Origin: Numida meleagris
Lineage: Eukaryota; Chordata; Aves; Galliformes; Numididae
DNA: 64,000 bases
Assembly: GCF_002078875.1 (NCBI RefSeq)
Contig: NC_034410.1
Span: forward strand, 104,494,353 to 104,558,352
Direction: 5' to 3'
Within the stretch, counting starts at the first letter, position 1. Every line of letters begins with the position of its first letter. The notes beneath the pieces are model-generated. The model was not told where the DNA came from and searched no databases. It worked only from the letters and a program-made list of their open reading frames with translations. A program made the position numbers and the translations under genes. Positions 45,744-58,500 of this stretch are shown here, one piece after another.

Positions 45744-48700
45744 GTAAGTGCCTGAGGACTGAAGTTGAAGTCCTTCATACTGATGTAGTCCCAGCCTTTT
45801 TTTTTTTCCTTGTGCCTTTTCTCTTAGATACTACAATTAGTATAAGTGAAAAATAGAATATTCCATTTTACTGCAATTATTTTGATTCTGTGGTATTACT
45901 GACTTTAGTTCTCTCTTACTGCACTTTTTCTGGTCCTTCTTTCTCCTTCTCAACAGAGAGCGTTCTGATTAGAGAAGCAGCACTTTCTATCAGACTCAGC
46001 AACTACATGAAAAAACATGTTAGAAAAGAAAGGGAAAAAAATACCATAGTCACTACACAAAAGCCTTGGGCTTCTCAAAAAAACAACTATAACCCTTATA
46101 ACACAATGAACAAGGTTGTGAGGGATTTCAAGGCAGTTCTGGCAAGTTCTTGCAGTCCTAGCATTCTCTGTTGTACCAGCATTTCCTCCCTCTTTAGTTT
46201 TAGCCACATTGGCTGAGAGGGATCCATGCTGGAATAATGTATTTCCTAGTTCTTTCCCTCACTGCTACCATGCAGGCAAGGAGGGATCTCAACACTCATT
46301 GAAGCAGACTCTCTCTCTCTCTCTCTCTCTCTCATATGGGTGGTGGTATAGATACATGCTGATACACTTGTCTGACACAGTGTAGGGTTCCTGGCTTATG
46401 ATATATTCAGTACGTTAGAATGAAAGAGGCGATGAATGAGAGGGCTCAGTTTTTGCCATCTACATCATGATTCATTTCCAATGATTAAGTAGAGATCAGT
46501 GATTTCTATTTTGAGCTGATCTCTGATTAGCACCTTCTACATAGCTCTATTTTCTCACTTTTCACTTATAGAATTAGATAATGGAAAGTTAAAGCCTTGA
46601 TTCAACTTTCCTTTTGAGAATGTAAAACCTTATGCATAAACACCATGCCTTGTGATGAATGCAATTGGAGGGAAACTATTACTATCCCATGTCTGAGGAA
46701 AAGTTTTTCTCTTCTACCCATGCATAGCTGCCTGGGGATGAAAAATCTGGTCCAAAAAGGTATTAGAAAAGATTCAGTATATGGTAGTTGTCAAGTTCAC
46801 AGCTGAATTAAGATAATTCTTCAGTATAAGACTACATCAGAAGCCATCAAATTCAGAAAGTTTTGCTCAAATCACCACTCCAAAACAAGGGAAAAATTAC
46901 CCGATTTTTAAACATTCCTGCTACTTTTGATAATTCAATTATTTTGTGTTCGGGCCACAATTTAATTAAAAATTATGCTGGGAATGATGTGTACGTGAGC
47001 CATCCCAAAGGGAAAACAAAAAGGCATTTTCACACACAGTCGCGGCGTCTCTATATTGCACATGACTACTTGACTCCCTACAGCTGCTGATATCCTCCTC
47101 CCTGGTTCCACTGTGTCCAGCCTTGAGTAACCTTCAGGCTGTATTTCTGAGTACACTGTAATCTTGTTGAGGAAAAGACTATATATTCAGTAAAGCTAAA
47201 GTATAAGACTCCTTACTGCTTTATTATGCCCCACCACTTACCTTTCTTACAACATAAACAATTCTCTCTCCCTACCTGAAGGACTCTTCTGATTCCAAGC
47301 ATCCTCTTGTTGTAAAAATTCTGGATTCAGTCCGAGGAAGTCCAGCTCCAAATGTTCCAGTTAAATTATATAAAGCAGCTGCAGATGGATCTTGGGAACT
47401 GTTAAATTCAAAGTAAGTCATACTAAAGTATGAAGTGAGAGAAGGGAAAGGCAATGGGAAAGCCAAGAGTTGAAAAAAAAAAAAGGTTGCTTACTTTCTA
47501 ACAAACGTCTTCTTTTTTTTAAATCAGAGAGAAGACACACTACTGAATTAATTACATTTTATTTGTTGCAGGTTGTCTTTTAACAGTACTACAGTTTCAA
47601 CTACCAAAATAGTTTTATAACATAATTTTATTACAAAGGGTCATATTTCTTTTCAATATCCACCAATGAAGCGCTGCACTATTACCAGAGGAGCCAGACA
47701 GACTCTTTTAGTTTGAAACAAAGACTCTGAAAATTCTACCTTTATTGTTTGTTTTTTTCCTTTTTTCAAATGGGTTTCATTTGCTACAACAGTACAGCTT
47801 TAAAAATAAAACACACAATTGTTTTAAATGTATACCACATAATAATTGATAGCCTCCTTTATTTTGAGGAAAAGTTATCAGCCAAAATGAGAAAGTGTTG
47901 GGACCACCTTCCCCAGAAGAGCATTGATGTCTAAACATAAGATAAAACGGTCTTCCAGATACTTCAGCATTGGCATGTCTTTTAAAAATATCATTATATA
48001 ATTTCAAATATGGACGGGTTTTTCAGATCAATTTTAATATATACTAACACTTCAAAAACTCAAAAGTAATTCTTACTTAAAAGCATATGATATGAAATGA
48101 AGCTCATTAAAGATACAGGGCTGAACAGCTGGATGTTAATCACAGCCTTAAAACACACTTCATGTTGAACAAAGTAACTGTAAGATGAGGTGTATGAAAG
48201 CTGTGATAATACTAAATCAACCTCTCCAGTCCTGTTAGTTTATAAATAATGGAAATTAGGAAGGGTTTCAAAAATAACTGTTCTCAATTAAATACATGTT
48301 TGGTTTTACCTGAGAAAGCTTATTAAACACTTCTTTAAAAATAATCAAGCCACGACAAAGGAAAAATATATTTGAATGGTTAAAAAAATCTGTCAACTGA
48401 CTAAAAAGCATCGCACAAGTAGCAAATGACTTCATAGTTATAAGCTACATTAAAGTACAAAATATAAGTGTAGCGGGCAATGGCACAAGTACCATTCCAA
48501 TCTTTACTTTTTTTCTGCATGCAAGTTGAATAAAAGTTTTGGCAGCTGGAAGACAATATAGTGGTTTGTGACTACTCAAAGCAGGCAGTAACAGCAGTTA
48601 TTTGTGAATAACCTACTCAGTGAAAAACCTAATTTCATATAACTTAAGTCAGAGAAATAGATTTCAGCCAAGATATATGTTTGAGAGACAGCACTCAGTA

Positions 48701-51036
48701 TTGTTTCTGGTATCCCGGTTTGGCCAGTGTTCCAAGGTCTACAGTTTCACGCCAGTTCTATGCCCTTGGATAGCACCAATAGCACCTTTAATTCCAATAA
48801 CATCTGTTTTTTGAGGATAGAAAAACAACTAATCACCAAAGACACCGAGGAATTCTGTAAGATTATACTGTTGGCTGACCTAGAATCACTTCCAATGGAT
48901 TTCAAATTTAAAATTGCTGACTGTGAGAAATATTTATATTGATAAAACAACTCAACATACGTAAATAAAAAAACAGCTATGGAAAAATCAAGAGTTGACC
49001 CTACTCGCTCACATAGTTAAATGCATCACAGAGCTTTTACATTGCTTACAGCATCGAAGTTTTCCCTGTGAGTGAGTTCATTTAATTAACTCCAAGACAC
49101 TGCCAAAAGCCTACGAACAACTATGCCAACACTTGGCTCATCCCTAAACCATGCAGAGTAGCAACATGGCAGGCAGCCACCCACTGTTTTGATTGTGGAA
49201 GCAGTAAATGCCAAGATAAGATCTGTAAGATATGCATAATGCAGATGGACATAAGTCATTCGGGATCAAAGGAGGTATTCGTGACATTACTTAAGCTACA
49301 CGACATCATTTATGTTCAGTTGCTGAAAGCTGAATTTTTTATTGGGCTTTTAATCAAAATATACAAGCGCATTCTTCTGCCATCACACAGACAAACCAAT
49401 GAAAACGGAGAGCTTCAAGAGCTTACAACTAAAGAGCAATTTGTAACAGGGATGTATAAGATAGAGCTTGATACAGCCTCTTACTGGAAGAAACTGGGCT
49501 TGAATCCCTTCCACCAACATGCTGATGTAAGTATTAATGTTATTCTATATGTTAGTTGCAAAGAATAAAGATACCTTATATGTCTAGGATTTGATTAATA
49601 ATTACACATGTTGAACTTTTCACTTTAAAATATTTTAGCATTAACACTTAAAATTTGCAGTCTCAAAATATTCTGACAACATGCTCATGACAAAACATAG
49701 TTACCAGCTTCCCCATTACTCTCAGTGAGCTCTTAGATGCATTACTTACAAAGGTTTCCCATTCTTCTGCTTCTGCTGAAGCCTATGATTCTTTCTCAGG
49801 CCAGACACCTGAGAGAGAAATAGGTAGACTAAGTCTACTGGGAAAAGGATTTTTCTGCCTTTTGGATCCAATATTTGTACAGGTGCATATAAAGTTTATA
49901 TTTCTAAATAAATCAAAGTGTGAACTGTTTTCTGGATGCTTGGATCCTCAATTTACAACTGAATGCTGCATGGGACAAATAAACTGGTTAGATAAGAGTG
50001 GTCCAAACCAGGTATCAACCAGCTCCAGTGTTTGGGACTCCTTGGAGACAGTCCTCTTCCCCTTCATAGTATCAGCTCCTTCACATGTTGCTACACTGCA
50101 GTAACAACAGCAGATCTGTATTAGCTGTTTGCTGGACTGTGACAGATTGGTAAGCACCAACAGCTGTACAGTTTGCAATTGCTGCTCAATCAGCTACTCC
50201 ATATCTCTTTGGAGAAAAGGTAACAAGCACCCAGATCAAGAGATAACATTCTTATTCTAGATGACAATGAATGCTAATGCTGGACAATCTTGCTTTCTGG
50301 GATAACAGAAATAAAAGAGATAAGATGCAAGATTTATAACACACAAGAGAACTGATTATACATCAAGATAATGTTAATTTCCAGTCTGGAACATAGACAT
50401 AAATTTAATAGAGTGAAAGAGCTACCTTTCCTAAGAATAAATCTTTGTAGGGATCACATTTCCTTCAGTTCACTTTGAATAATAGGTATGAATTTTTATT
50501 ACCGGTTGTTTCCATCTTCATATGTATTCTTTTCAATTAATGTTGAAAGGAGCACAAACATCACAGTGTTAATGAATTATTTTAAATGTTTACATTCTCT
50601 AACGCTTATTTTCTCTCAATATAAAATAATCTACTAATCTAGAAGGAGGAATCAAAGAACAGGAGATGAACTGGTGGAGGAGATGTTAAAAGGGCTATTG
50701 TGAATAACTCTCCTACATAAGGTCATTTGTCATGGCCAAAGGACTAATGCAGTCCTTCTGCATCTACTAGAAACTCAACTAGGATAAAAAAAATGCATTG
50801 CTTTATATTTTAGACTGAAGATATTGGCTATAATACTGTTTAATTCTGTTTCTCAATGTTTAGGACTTCATAAGCACAGCAAAACTGTTCAGATACCTGA
50901 AAGTATACTTTATTGTTTCTTTTTCCAGGTGGTGTTCACAGCTAACGATGTTGGTTATCGACATTACTCCATCAATACTGTCCTCAGCCCCTTTTCTTAC
51001 TCAACCACAGCAACAGTCAGCGAGCCAGTGGAATAG
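45675..51036 (+). CDS. Transthyretin-like tandem paralogue, complete four-exon gene
   Basis: A second, intact TTR gene 2.1 kb after the first stop. Exons 45675-45743, 47282-47412, 49391-49526 and 50929-51036 join without stops to 147 codons plus TAG. Exons 1, 3 and 4 are the same lengths as in TTR and exon 2 is 9 nt shorter; all donors and acceptors are GT-AG. The product has a signal peptide ([20 protein letters not shown]) and a TTR fold with about 68% identity to TTR. K15, L17, E54, W79, H88, S117 and T119 are kept. Differences include C10H, M13V, A29P, G47K, S85N, S100V, T106S, A108N, A109T, L110V and V121T. It lacks the YRGS C-terminus of 5-hydroxyisourate hydrolase, so it is a TTR and not that enzyme. 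Probably secreted; ligand unknown. Confidence 0.93.
46309..46333. repeat. CT microsatellite in intron 1 of the TTR paralogue
   Basis: An uninterrupted CT run of about 25 bp. It has no counterpart in the first TTR gene, whose intron 1 carries a GT run at a different place. Confidence 0.9.
47282..47412 (+). CDS. TTR paralogue exon 2, three codons shorter
   Basis: 131 nt after CTACCTGAAG. It encodes [25 protein letters not shown] and DGSWE, and ends with two bases of a Lys codon before GTAAGT. Its acceptor is 9 nt downstream of the position matching the TTR acceptor, so the VSH residues are absent. This keeps the frame. The ancestral acceptor position reads CCC instead of CAG. Confidence 0.9.
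49391..49526 (+). CDS. TTR paralogue exon 3
   Basis: 136 nt after CATCACACAG, donor GTAAGT, phases as in TTR. It keeps E54, ELTT, EQFV, SYWK and PFH. Changes include H56Q, E61K, E66T, G81K, S85N and E89Q, making this exon more basic than in TTR. Confidence 0.93.
50929..51036 (+). CDS. TTR paralogue exon 4
   Basis: 108 nt after TTTTCCAG, stop TAG. VVFTAND and [10 protein letters not shown] are unchanged. The channel strand YTIAALLSP has become YSINTVLSP, and V121 has become T. Confidence 0.95.
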   Translation: MVFTANDVGYRHYSINTVLSPFSYSTTATVSEPVE

Positions 51037-51233
51037 GAACTTGACATTAAGCATCAAGATTTAGATGTGTAAATTAAAATTTCCATAAACTCTAAGAATA
51101 GTTTCTGACTGTGGTAACAGTTTTAGAATTTGCATAGCAATCAGAGTAAATCGCTAACAGTAACCGTCAAGCTGTTTATTCTCTTTGTTAACTTTAGGAA
51201 GATGTACTGACTTTGTTTTCAATTACTCTCGTG

Positions 51234-51239
51234 AATAAA
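51234..51239 (+). terminator. Poly(A) signal of the TTR paralogue
   Basis: AATAAA 198 nt after the TAG stop, in GTGAATAAAAGT. The spacing is like that of TTR, which supports a functional 3' end. Confidence 0.75.
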
Positions 51240-51244
51240 AGTAT

Positions 51245-54200
51245 TCAGAGAAATACATAAAGTTTTAAAAAAAACATACTGACCAAAGTCTTCTGTGAAG
51301 TTAATAAGCTACATTCCTTGGAAAAGAAGAGAAAAAAATAAACCTGAAAGGTATCATGGTAAGTGAGCACACAGGAAATATTAACCACCACTTGCCATCA
51401 CCTGCACCTTATTATTAAAGCCTACAGTGGATGAAATCACATGGGCCACACATATAAAAGTAGCTTTTGTATGACAAAAAGGTAAATAATAGTACGCAAG
51501 AATTCTACACAAATTCAAAAAGCCTCCTTTCCTACTCCTAAATATAACAAGTAACACTTTCAAGGAGAATCTGTATTTTCAAAGAAAATCTGTATTTTCT
51601 ACTATTGCAGAAAATTAAAGCTATCAAACATACTTGAAGTTAATTGTGTACTCTCAAAAGATTCATAGAGCTCTGCAAATGCCTTTGCCTTCAGTTTAAG
51701 TACTCCCAAAAAATTACATACCTCGAGCATTCAGACACTTCTCTAATAATAACTCTAAGATAAAAGGAAAAGGTACGGAGGACAACTGCTGGTTCCTGAG
51801 AAAATCAGCTTCCTATTTAATGCCAAGAGATAGGATTCATGCACAAGGAAAACCACTCTTAAACAAACACAGAGAAAAGCTATTCGGAGAATTAACAGAA
51901 CAGTCATCCCACCACAGCCTAGCCTGATCTATTTGCTGCCCAATTTCCCCTTCCTCTTCCTGTCATTCTGAGAAATCATGCACTAGAAAAATCAGCATTT
52001 TGTAATCAAAACACAAGAGATACCTCTCCAGAAAGCCTCAGAATAAACAAACCAACACAATCTTCAGAACATTGTATTTCATAAAAGACAATGATAAAAA
52101 AGTACAAACATTCTCAAGAACAACAAAAAAAAATAAAATTATGATAGTACACAGGAAATTCCCAGCATATGTTTCAGTGCATTTTTCATTAAGCCTATCT
52201 TACATACCTCTACAAATAAAATAATCTTAAGTACACTTCCTCTTGCCGATAAGCAGTGGGTGCTTTTAACATTTTTAACTAACTGGCTCATTAGTAATCC
52301 ACTACACCACAGTCATTAGTAAACGTAATAGAAAAATAGACTGGCAAGATCTGAGAAAAAGGTGATTTCACACATTTTTCAATATATGCTCTGTTTTGAG
52401 ATGGATTTTATATTCTCCTATTTAAATTTAAATTACAGAAAATGGGCTTAAGAGTATCTTAGTATATGAACCAGATTCCACTGTTAATATTTCTGTAAAA
52501 ATTTTTACTCTCCTTTGCAAGACCTTCAGAATCTTGTAAAAATAATTCCTCTTTCTTCTCTCTCCAAGTCAACTCCTTGAAGAGAAGATGCTCTTTATTT
52601 GCCTCATCAGCAATGCAAAAAACAATGTGCTTGGCTTCTCACCACATTTTACAAGAACTATGAAAAATATCAAAAGGAATGTACAGAACTCTTAGTTCTG
52701 CATCGCATTTATTTTGTTTGAAGGCACTGTCTAGGTTAAAATTCAGTACAGAATAGTACTGAGCTCAAGCAGATAGCATACAAACATTATTTTGATGTAA
52801 TTTAAGATGGCACCTTTGAAAACTTCTCAACAAAGTGATCAAAGTCATTTAGAGAGGAGCGTTGGTTAATATTTCATAAGGTAGAGTCCATCACTTCGGG
52901 GCACCAAAATGTAAACTTTTCAAGAACTCAGCTACGTGTCATAATCCGCTCACATCCTGGTTTAAAAACATAGTTTTCCTAAGACCAGACATGATTAATC
53001 ACGTATAGCTGTAAAGTTATATTAGTTCAGCCCTCAGCTGATGTGTAATACATGATGTATACATGTTTCTATACATATGTATGCATTTGAATTTTTAAAA
53101 ATTGCACATTTCACAGAATGCCTACCAAATGGGCACAAAAGTGTGCTTCAGAAAACAGTACAGACCTACAGTACCAAAGGATGTTTGGTAATCATAGGTG
53201 TTGAATTGTAGGTGAACTTGTACTGAAAACCAGAAATCACTTCAAAATTACAACAATTTAAAATTTATTCAACAGTTCTTAAAGAATTGTATTAGTCTGT
53301 TATGAAATAAGACCAGTTTTATTTTGAAGATGTAGCCGATCATACATATATTATCTCCCTTTATCCATATGCTTCAGAATATCCTATACACTCAGTTATA
53401 AAAATATATCAGGAGGTGATCTAACTTTTGAAAAGATGTTCTGTTCACTTTATATTTTTTGTTATTTTCATTGCATTACATCATTGCCAATGCGTATTAG
53501 ATAAACTGGTAGATTTTAGGGTAATTCCCATAAGGTTTATCCCTTACAATTGTTCTCAAGTACTACAATTAAATCACTACATTTCTACAAAATGTTTGGG
53601 ATGTCTACAAGTAAAATCTTAACTTTTTACTTAAGAATGACTAAGAGCAAAATTTGCTGCTGGGATGTTGAGAAAATAAGAAGTGTTTACAGCAAACAAA
53701 AATATACATAGCACCACACTATTTGTGGCAGCAATTGAAGAAACCAACACATAGTAATGAGTTAGTATTTTTTGACTACACTCTTACAGAACACTCTACG
53801 GATAAACAATCCTATCCTGCTTTCCATTGTTTACAGGAGCAGAACTCAGTCTTTGGTTCCTAAAGAGTTGAATAACTGCAACAAACAAAACAGATCAGGA
53901 AAACTTAGTCAATGTATTTGCATTAACATAGAAAATAAATGATTCAGTCCTTTTCCTTAGTGTTAAACAAAGGATGCTAAAAAAAAAAATCAGGAAAAAA
54001 ATAATACTTAGCATTAAGTTACTTACAGGTAGCCTAACATTACAAGCAAACAGAAAATAGGAAAATAAGATATGTTTTTCATTCTAAGCCAAGGAGAGAG
54101 GCTAGTTACGTATACATTTTACACTGCAAAAATAGAGAAACAAGCAGGACCAGTTCTTAGTGGGACTGTGCAACCTCAATCTCATTCAAAGTCATAGACT

Positions 54201-55449
54201 TGAGGATACTTAGTGCATCATAAAAGCATTCAGCACTGTACTGGAATAGGCCCTTAAATAGCTAGATTGATTAATATAGGTGGAATTTTAAAAAGCACTT
54301 AGCTTAATTTCAGTTCCAATTATGCAATCATAAGTGGAACAGTTTGACCCACACCATGTCTCTGAAAACCCCACACTGCAAGCATTAGAACTATGTTTTA
54401 TTATTTTCTTAAAAATCTAACTTTAATATTCTTCCAATGAAGACACATTTTTGGCTCTTCTGATTTTGGAGGAATAAAAGTGCTTTTCAAGAGTATTTAA
54501 AAAAAGACAATACCAAAATACTGTACGCACCCAGACACATTGTTTTAGCATTAAAATCCCTGACACTGACACTAGTGGCACACGTGGAAACATTTAAGAG
54601 TTCCTGTAGATCATAGTATGCAACAACCGCAAGATTTTCCATAATACACATGCAATAGGCATATAAATATGATTTAGATGGCAGGCAGGGTATTGTATAA
54701 TTTTGCTGGCAATAAATAAAATTAAAAGCTTTCTTTTGAGAAAGTTCATATATGAATTTGATTCTTCTATATAGATATGCAGGAGGCCTAGAGCTCAAAA
54801 CTAGTATAACAGTTTACAGTCATAGCTGGCCAACAATTAGTATTTCCTTCATTTCACATAAGGTATAACCTTTTTTAAGGATACTTACATTTTACACTTG
54901 TTCTTTCATGCTAATAAAAACATTCCTATAGAATTCAAACAAGAACACACCCAAATACATACTGAAGCATAAAATATTGAGCAATTTAAAAGCAATGTAC
55001 ACACATTAATTTACATCACATATTTACAAAACACATTTTAAAAAGGAACAAAAGCATTCATTTAAATACAGGAGGGTGGAGTGGGAGCAATTTAGTATAA
55101 AAAAAAAAGTCCTGGAAGAAGAACGTCTCTACTTCCGGTGAAGCTGCAGTTTATTTAGCTGAGTGGTTAAGATAGAGAATATGGAGAACGAAGGCTTGAA
55201 CAGTAGTCCCATGCTGTAAACATCTGAGTGGTAGCTGCTGGCTTTTCTTTCAGAACAGAATGCACGGTGCATACAATCATTTTACTTCTCATCCCAAATA
55301 TGCATCATCAAATGGACAAAAATCCCTAATTCTAAGACGTTGATTGTTGTGGGTTTTTTGTTTTGTTTTACAGTGTCTTCAGTGTCTATTAATAACTTCC
55401 AGTGCATTAGAAGTTTACTCCAGTAGGACAGCATGTCATACCATTTCCA
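51245..55449 (-). other. Spacer and probable B4GALT6 3'UTR
   Basis: AT-rich DNA of 4.2 kb without a gene or repeat family. B4GALT6 ends at 55450 on the minus strand, so some of this is its 3'UTR. Minus-strand AATAAA signals (TTTATT on plus) occur at 55150-55155, 54397-54402, 53318-53323 and 53264-53269. I cannot tell which is used. B4GALT6 and the TTR paralogue converge here. Confidence 0.55.
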
Positions 55450-55597
55450 TCAATAGTCTCTAATAGGAGCAAGTTCTGGTATAAGATTAACAGTTACATT
55501 TTTATACAACCTACTGACAAGTATTTTAGGAGTATATACTAAATTGTTCAACCCATCAATATACTGACGTTCTCTGGAATACCTCAGAAGCTTATAT
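55450..55597 (-). CDS. B4GALT6: B4GALT6 exon 9: C-terminus
   Basis: 148 nt after CTCTACAG, ending in TGA at 55452-55450. It encodes YKLLRYSRERQYIDGLNNL and ends ELAPIRDY; human has ELAPIEDY. Confidence 0.96.
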
Positions 55598-58500
55598 CTG
55601 TAGAGAAAGTTGGAAAAGGGAAACATGAAAAAGATTTGCAAGAAGCCATTCAATTTATGTTAGGCATGATACAGTAACAGCCACACCAGTTTGACAGACT
55701 ACAACCTTTAAACCCTGAAACTATCTTTCAGTTTTTTGAAATCACTGAACTATTTATCTGAAGTTTAAAGTCTGCCGCTTGGGTTTTTGTTTTTGTTTTT
55801 AATAAAGACTTGCACTTTATGTTTACGTACACAAGCTGATCTCAAGACCACGTAACAAGATCAGAGGTGGATGTTGGTAGTATGGTAGCAGAGGCTGAAC
55901 CATTGCTGGCAAAAATGCATAGCTAATGGTGGTGACTATGTTGAAAAATAGCAGCTAATAGCTGAGAATCTGCTATATCAAATAGTCCTATTGTGCTCTT
56001 TGTATCTCCTGTAGTTTTTATGGAAAAAAATGGGAGGCTTTACTTTTGGACCAATCCACATACTTTTTGTAGCTCCAAATCAAACTCCTTTTTACAGAAC
56101 ATTCAATTTCTTCACTATTTTTTGCTATAAAAGTCACTACAGAGACAAGATCTAGGTGCCTTCACTGTGCATCAGCACACATTTAAGATGTCTGAATTTC
56201 TTTACATTTCATGTTTCAGATTTCTGCACTTGCAAACATCTAAATTGGAGGTGATTATAAAGCAGTTTTCCCTCCTAGGCTACTGATATGGTCAACGTGA
56301 TTGGGAAACAAGAAGACCTTCATCTCAGAATACAATGATACATGATGGAAGAAAACAACCCTTGAGGAGTCATAAAGTCTATTTTCACACAAGTCATTAT
56401 CCCCAGCTGTACTGCTTCCTTATGCAGAATATCTAAATCAGCAAACTAGAAAAGCTCTTCCAGCACTAATGTCCAAACTATGAAGGATCTATAACTTCCC
56501 GCATCAAAGAGAATGATAACATCTCCTGACACACAAACTTTATCTTTCTCACAGTTAAATAAAAAATACCTGAAAGCAAAACATAATATGTTCAAAAGAC
56601 AAAGAGTTGAACACTGAAGAGGGAGCAACACTTGCAAGCACTGACTGCTTATTTGTATGTGCAGAAGATATATATAAGAAAAATCTTTACATCTTTAGTT
56701 GCAGTATTTTATTAGTTTTTAGTTTTTCTTACCTTCCTAAAAACTGGACTTCACCTCTGTGATGATGAGGGATGGACTTGTATTTCCCTAAATCTCCCTC
56801 TGGTCTTGTTACATTGTACCCAGCATAGTGAACCCTACAGTGCAATAAACAAAATATCAAAAAATACTTTTGTTTTTTATGTTACAGCAAAAGTGAAAAC
56901 TACGCATCAACTGTTTTAAAGCTCAGCCTTTGCATTCACTGACATTCTCTCCCTTAACAATCTCTCAACAAATAATAATGCTGTCAAAAAACAATTAAGT
57001 GGGAAACATTAATCATCATATATTTAAGGCACAACAGGATGAAGAATACAAGAATAGCAAGGAAAAGAGAAAAATAAATTCTTACTTTAAAATATCCCCC
57101 TCTATACGTGAACTCATGTTTTAAGAACTCCACTGGAATTTACAGCTGTGCTGTCCATTATCCAATTTGTGTGTATCAGCAGTCACAAATTAAGTTACCA
57201 CTCAGACACAGCTTATAAGATATTGAAGATACTTAAAATTCATCCTTACTCTACAGCCTGTAAGACAGTATTCTGTAATGCTAGCAGAGACATATATTAT
57301 AATCAAAAAGCTACACACAAAGGACTAGGAGCAATGAGAGAAATATACTTAATAGTATTATCTGTTGTTATATCTGTTATATGTTAAAAGAGCTCTCTCT
57401 TAAAAAAGTCTGTTACATGTCTCCAAACCAAAAGGGCAAAGAAAAAAATGAACGTCATACTCATTGTTTTATTCTTTAGAAACAACAGAATCTATCCATT
57501 TAAAACAAAAAATATTTAATTGTTCATAAGTGTTGGATACCATAGAACAATCAAAAAGTTATAATAAGTACTGAACATTCACCTGTTCCAAAGATCATCA
57601 TCTTCTCCACCCCATCCCCAAAAGGCATTTGGAAATCCATTAATCTTCTTGAATTGTTCCACTGTCAGTCCACTTACACCACCAAAGAACTCATTGTATG
57701 GAAGACTGAAAAAGAAAAGCAAATTTTGTATTCTTATCACAGAATCATGGAATGGCCTGGGTTGAAAAGGACCTTGAAGATCATTTAGTTTCAACCACCC
57801 TGCTGAGTGTGCAGGGTTGTCAACCACTACACCAGGCTGCCCAGAGCCACATCCAGCCTGGCCTTGAATGCCTCCAGGAACAAAGATAAGTCTATCTGGA
57901 CTTAGATGAGTAGTCCTCTTGAGAAATACCTGTCAATAAAACTCAAAGAATCCATAACTGATGACATGTACAGAAGTAGAATGTGTCCAATAAGAAAAAC
58001 TGGTTCACAGATCACTGACATTAAGTAATGTAAATTGAAGTTGCCTAAGATGTTTACAGCAGTAGTAGGTTTGCATGAAAGATACTCAGACTGTAGCTCA
58101 AACTTGTATCCTCACATGAAACATGTCTATCACATATTCCAAATGGCTGATTTAGATCCAAAGGCAGAAAGAATGAGATGAAGCCTACCAAATATTGTCT
58201 TTTGACACTACTTAACCAAAAAGAAAAAACCCTCTTTATTTAAAAAAGCAATATAATAATAATAAATCAACTAACTATCAGTAAAGCACTGATTCAGTAG
58301 TTTTAATTCCCAGCTGTATTCTATGGAACAGTTAGAAAGGAACGTTTAAAAGTATATATTCAACTACAGTAAAATATATATCTATTTAATAAATAATGAA
58401 AAATCAGATTTCCAGTTTTTAGGAAGTAAATTTTTAAATCACAAGTATGTATAGGCTTTTCTTTTCCAGTAAGCATGCACTAAGTACTAGCACATAATTA

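Noticed and set aside
45675..51036. Second TTR copy as a pseudogene
   Set aside because: All four exons are open, phases match, every junction is GT-AG, the one length change is in frame, and TATA and AATAAA signals are present. A processed copy is excluded by the introns.
45675..51036. Second TTR copy as 5-hydroxyisourate hydrolase (URAH)
   Set aside because: That enzyme ends in YRGS and has catalytic His/Arg residues. This protein has a signal peptide, the TTR tail [11 protein letters not shown] and TTR hormone-site residues.
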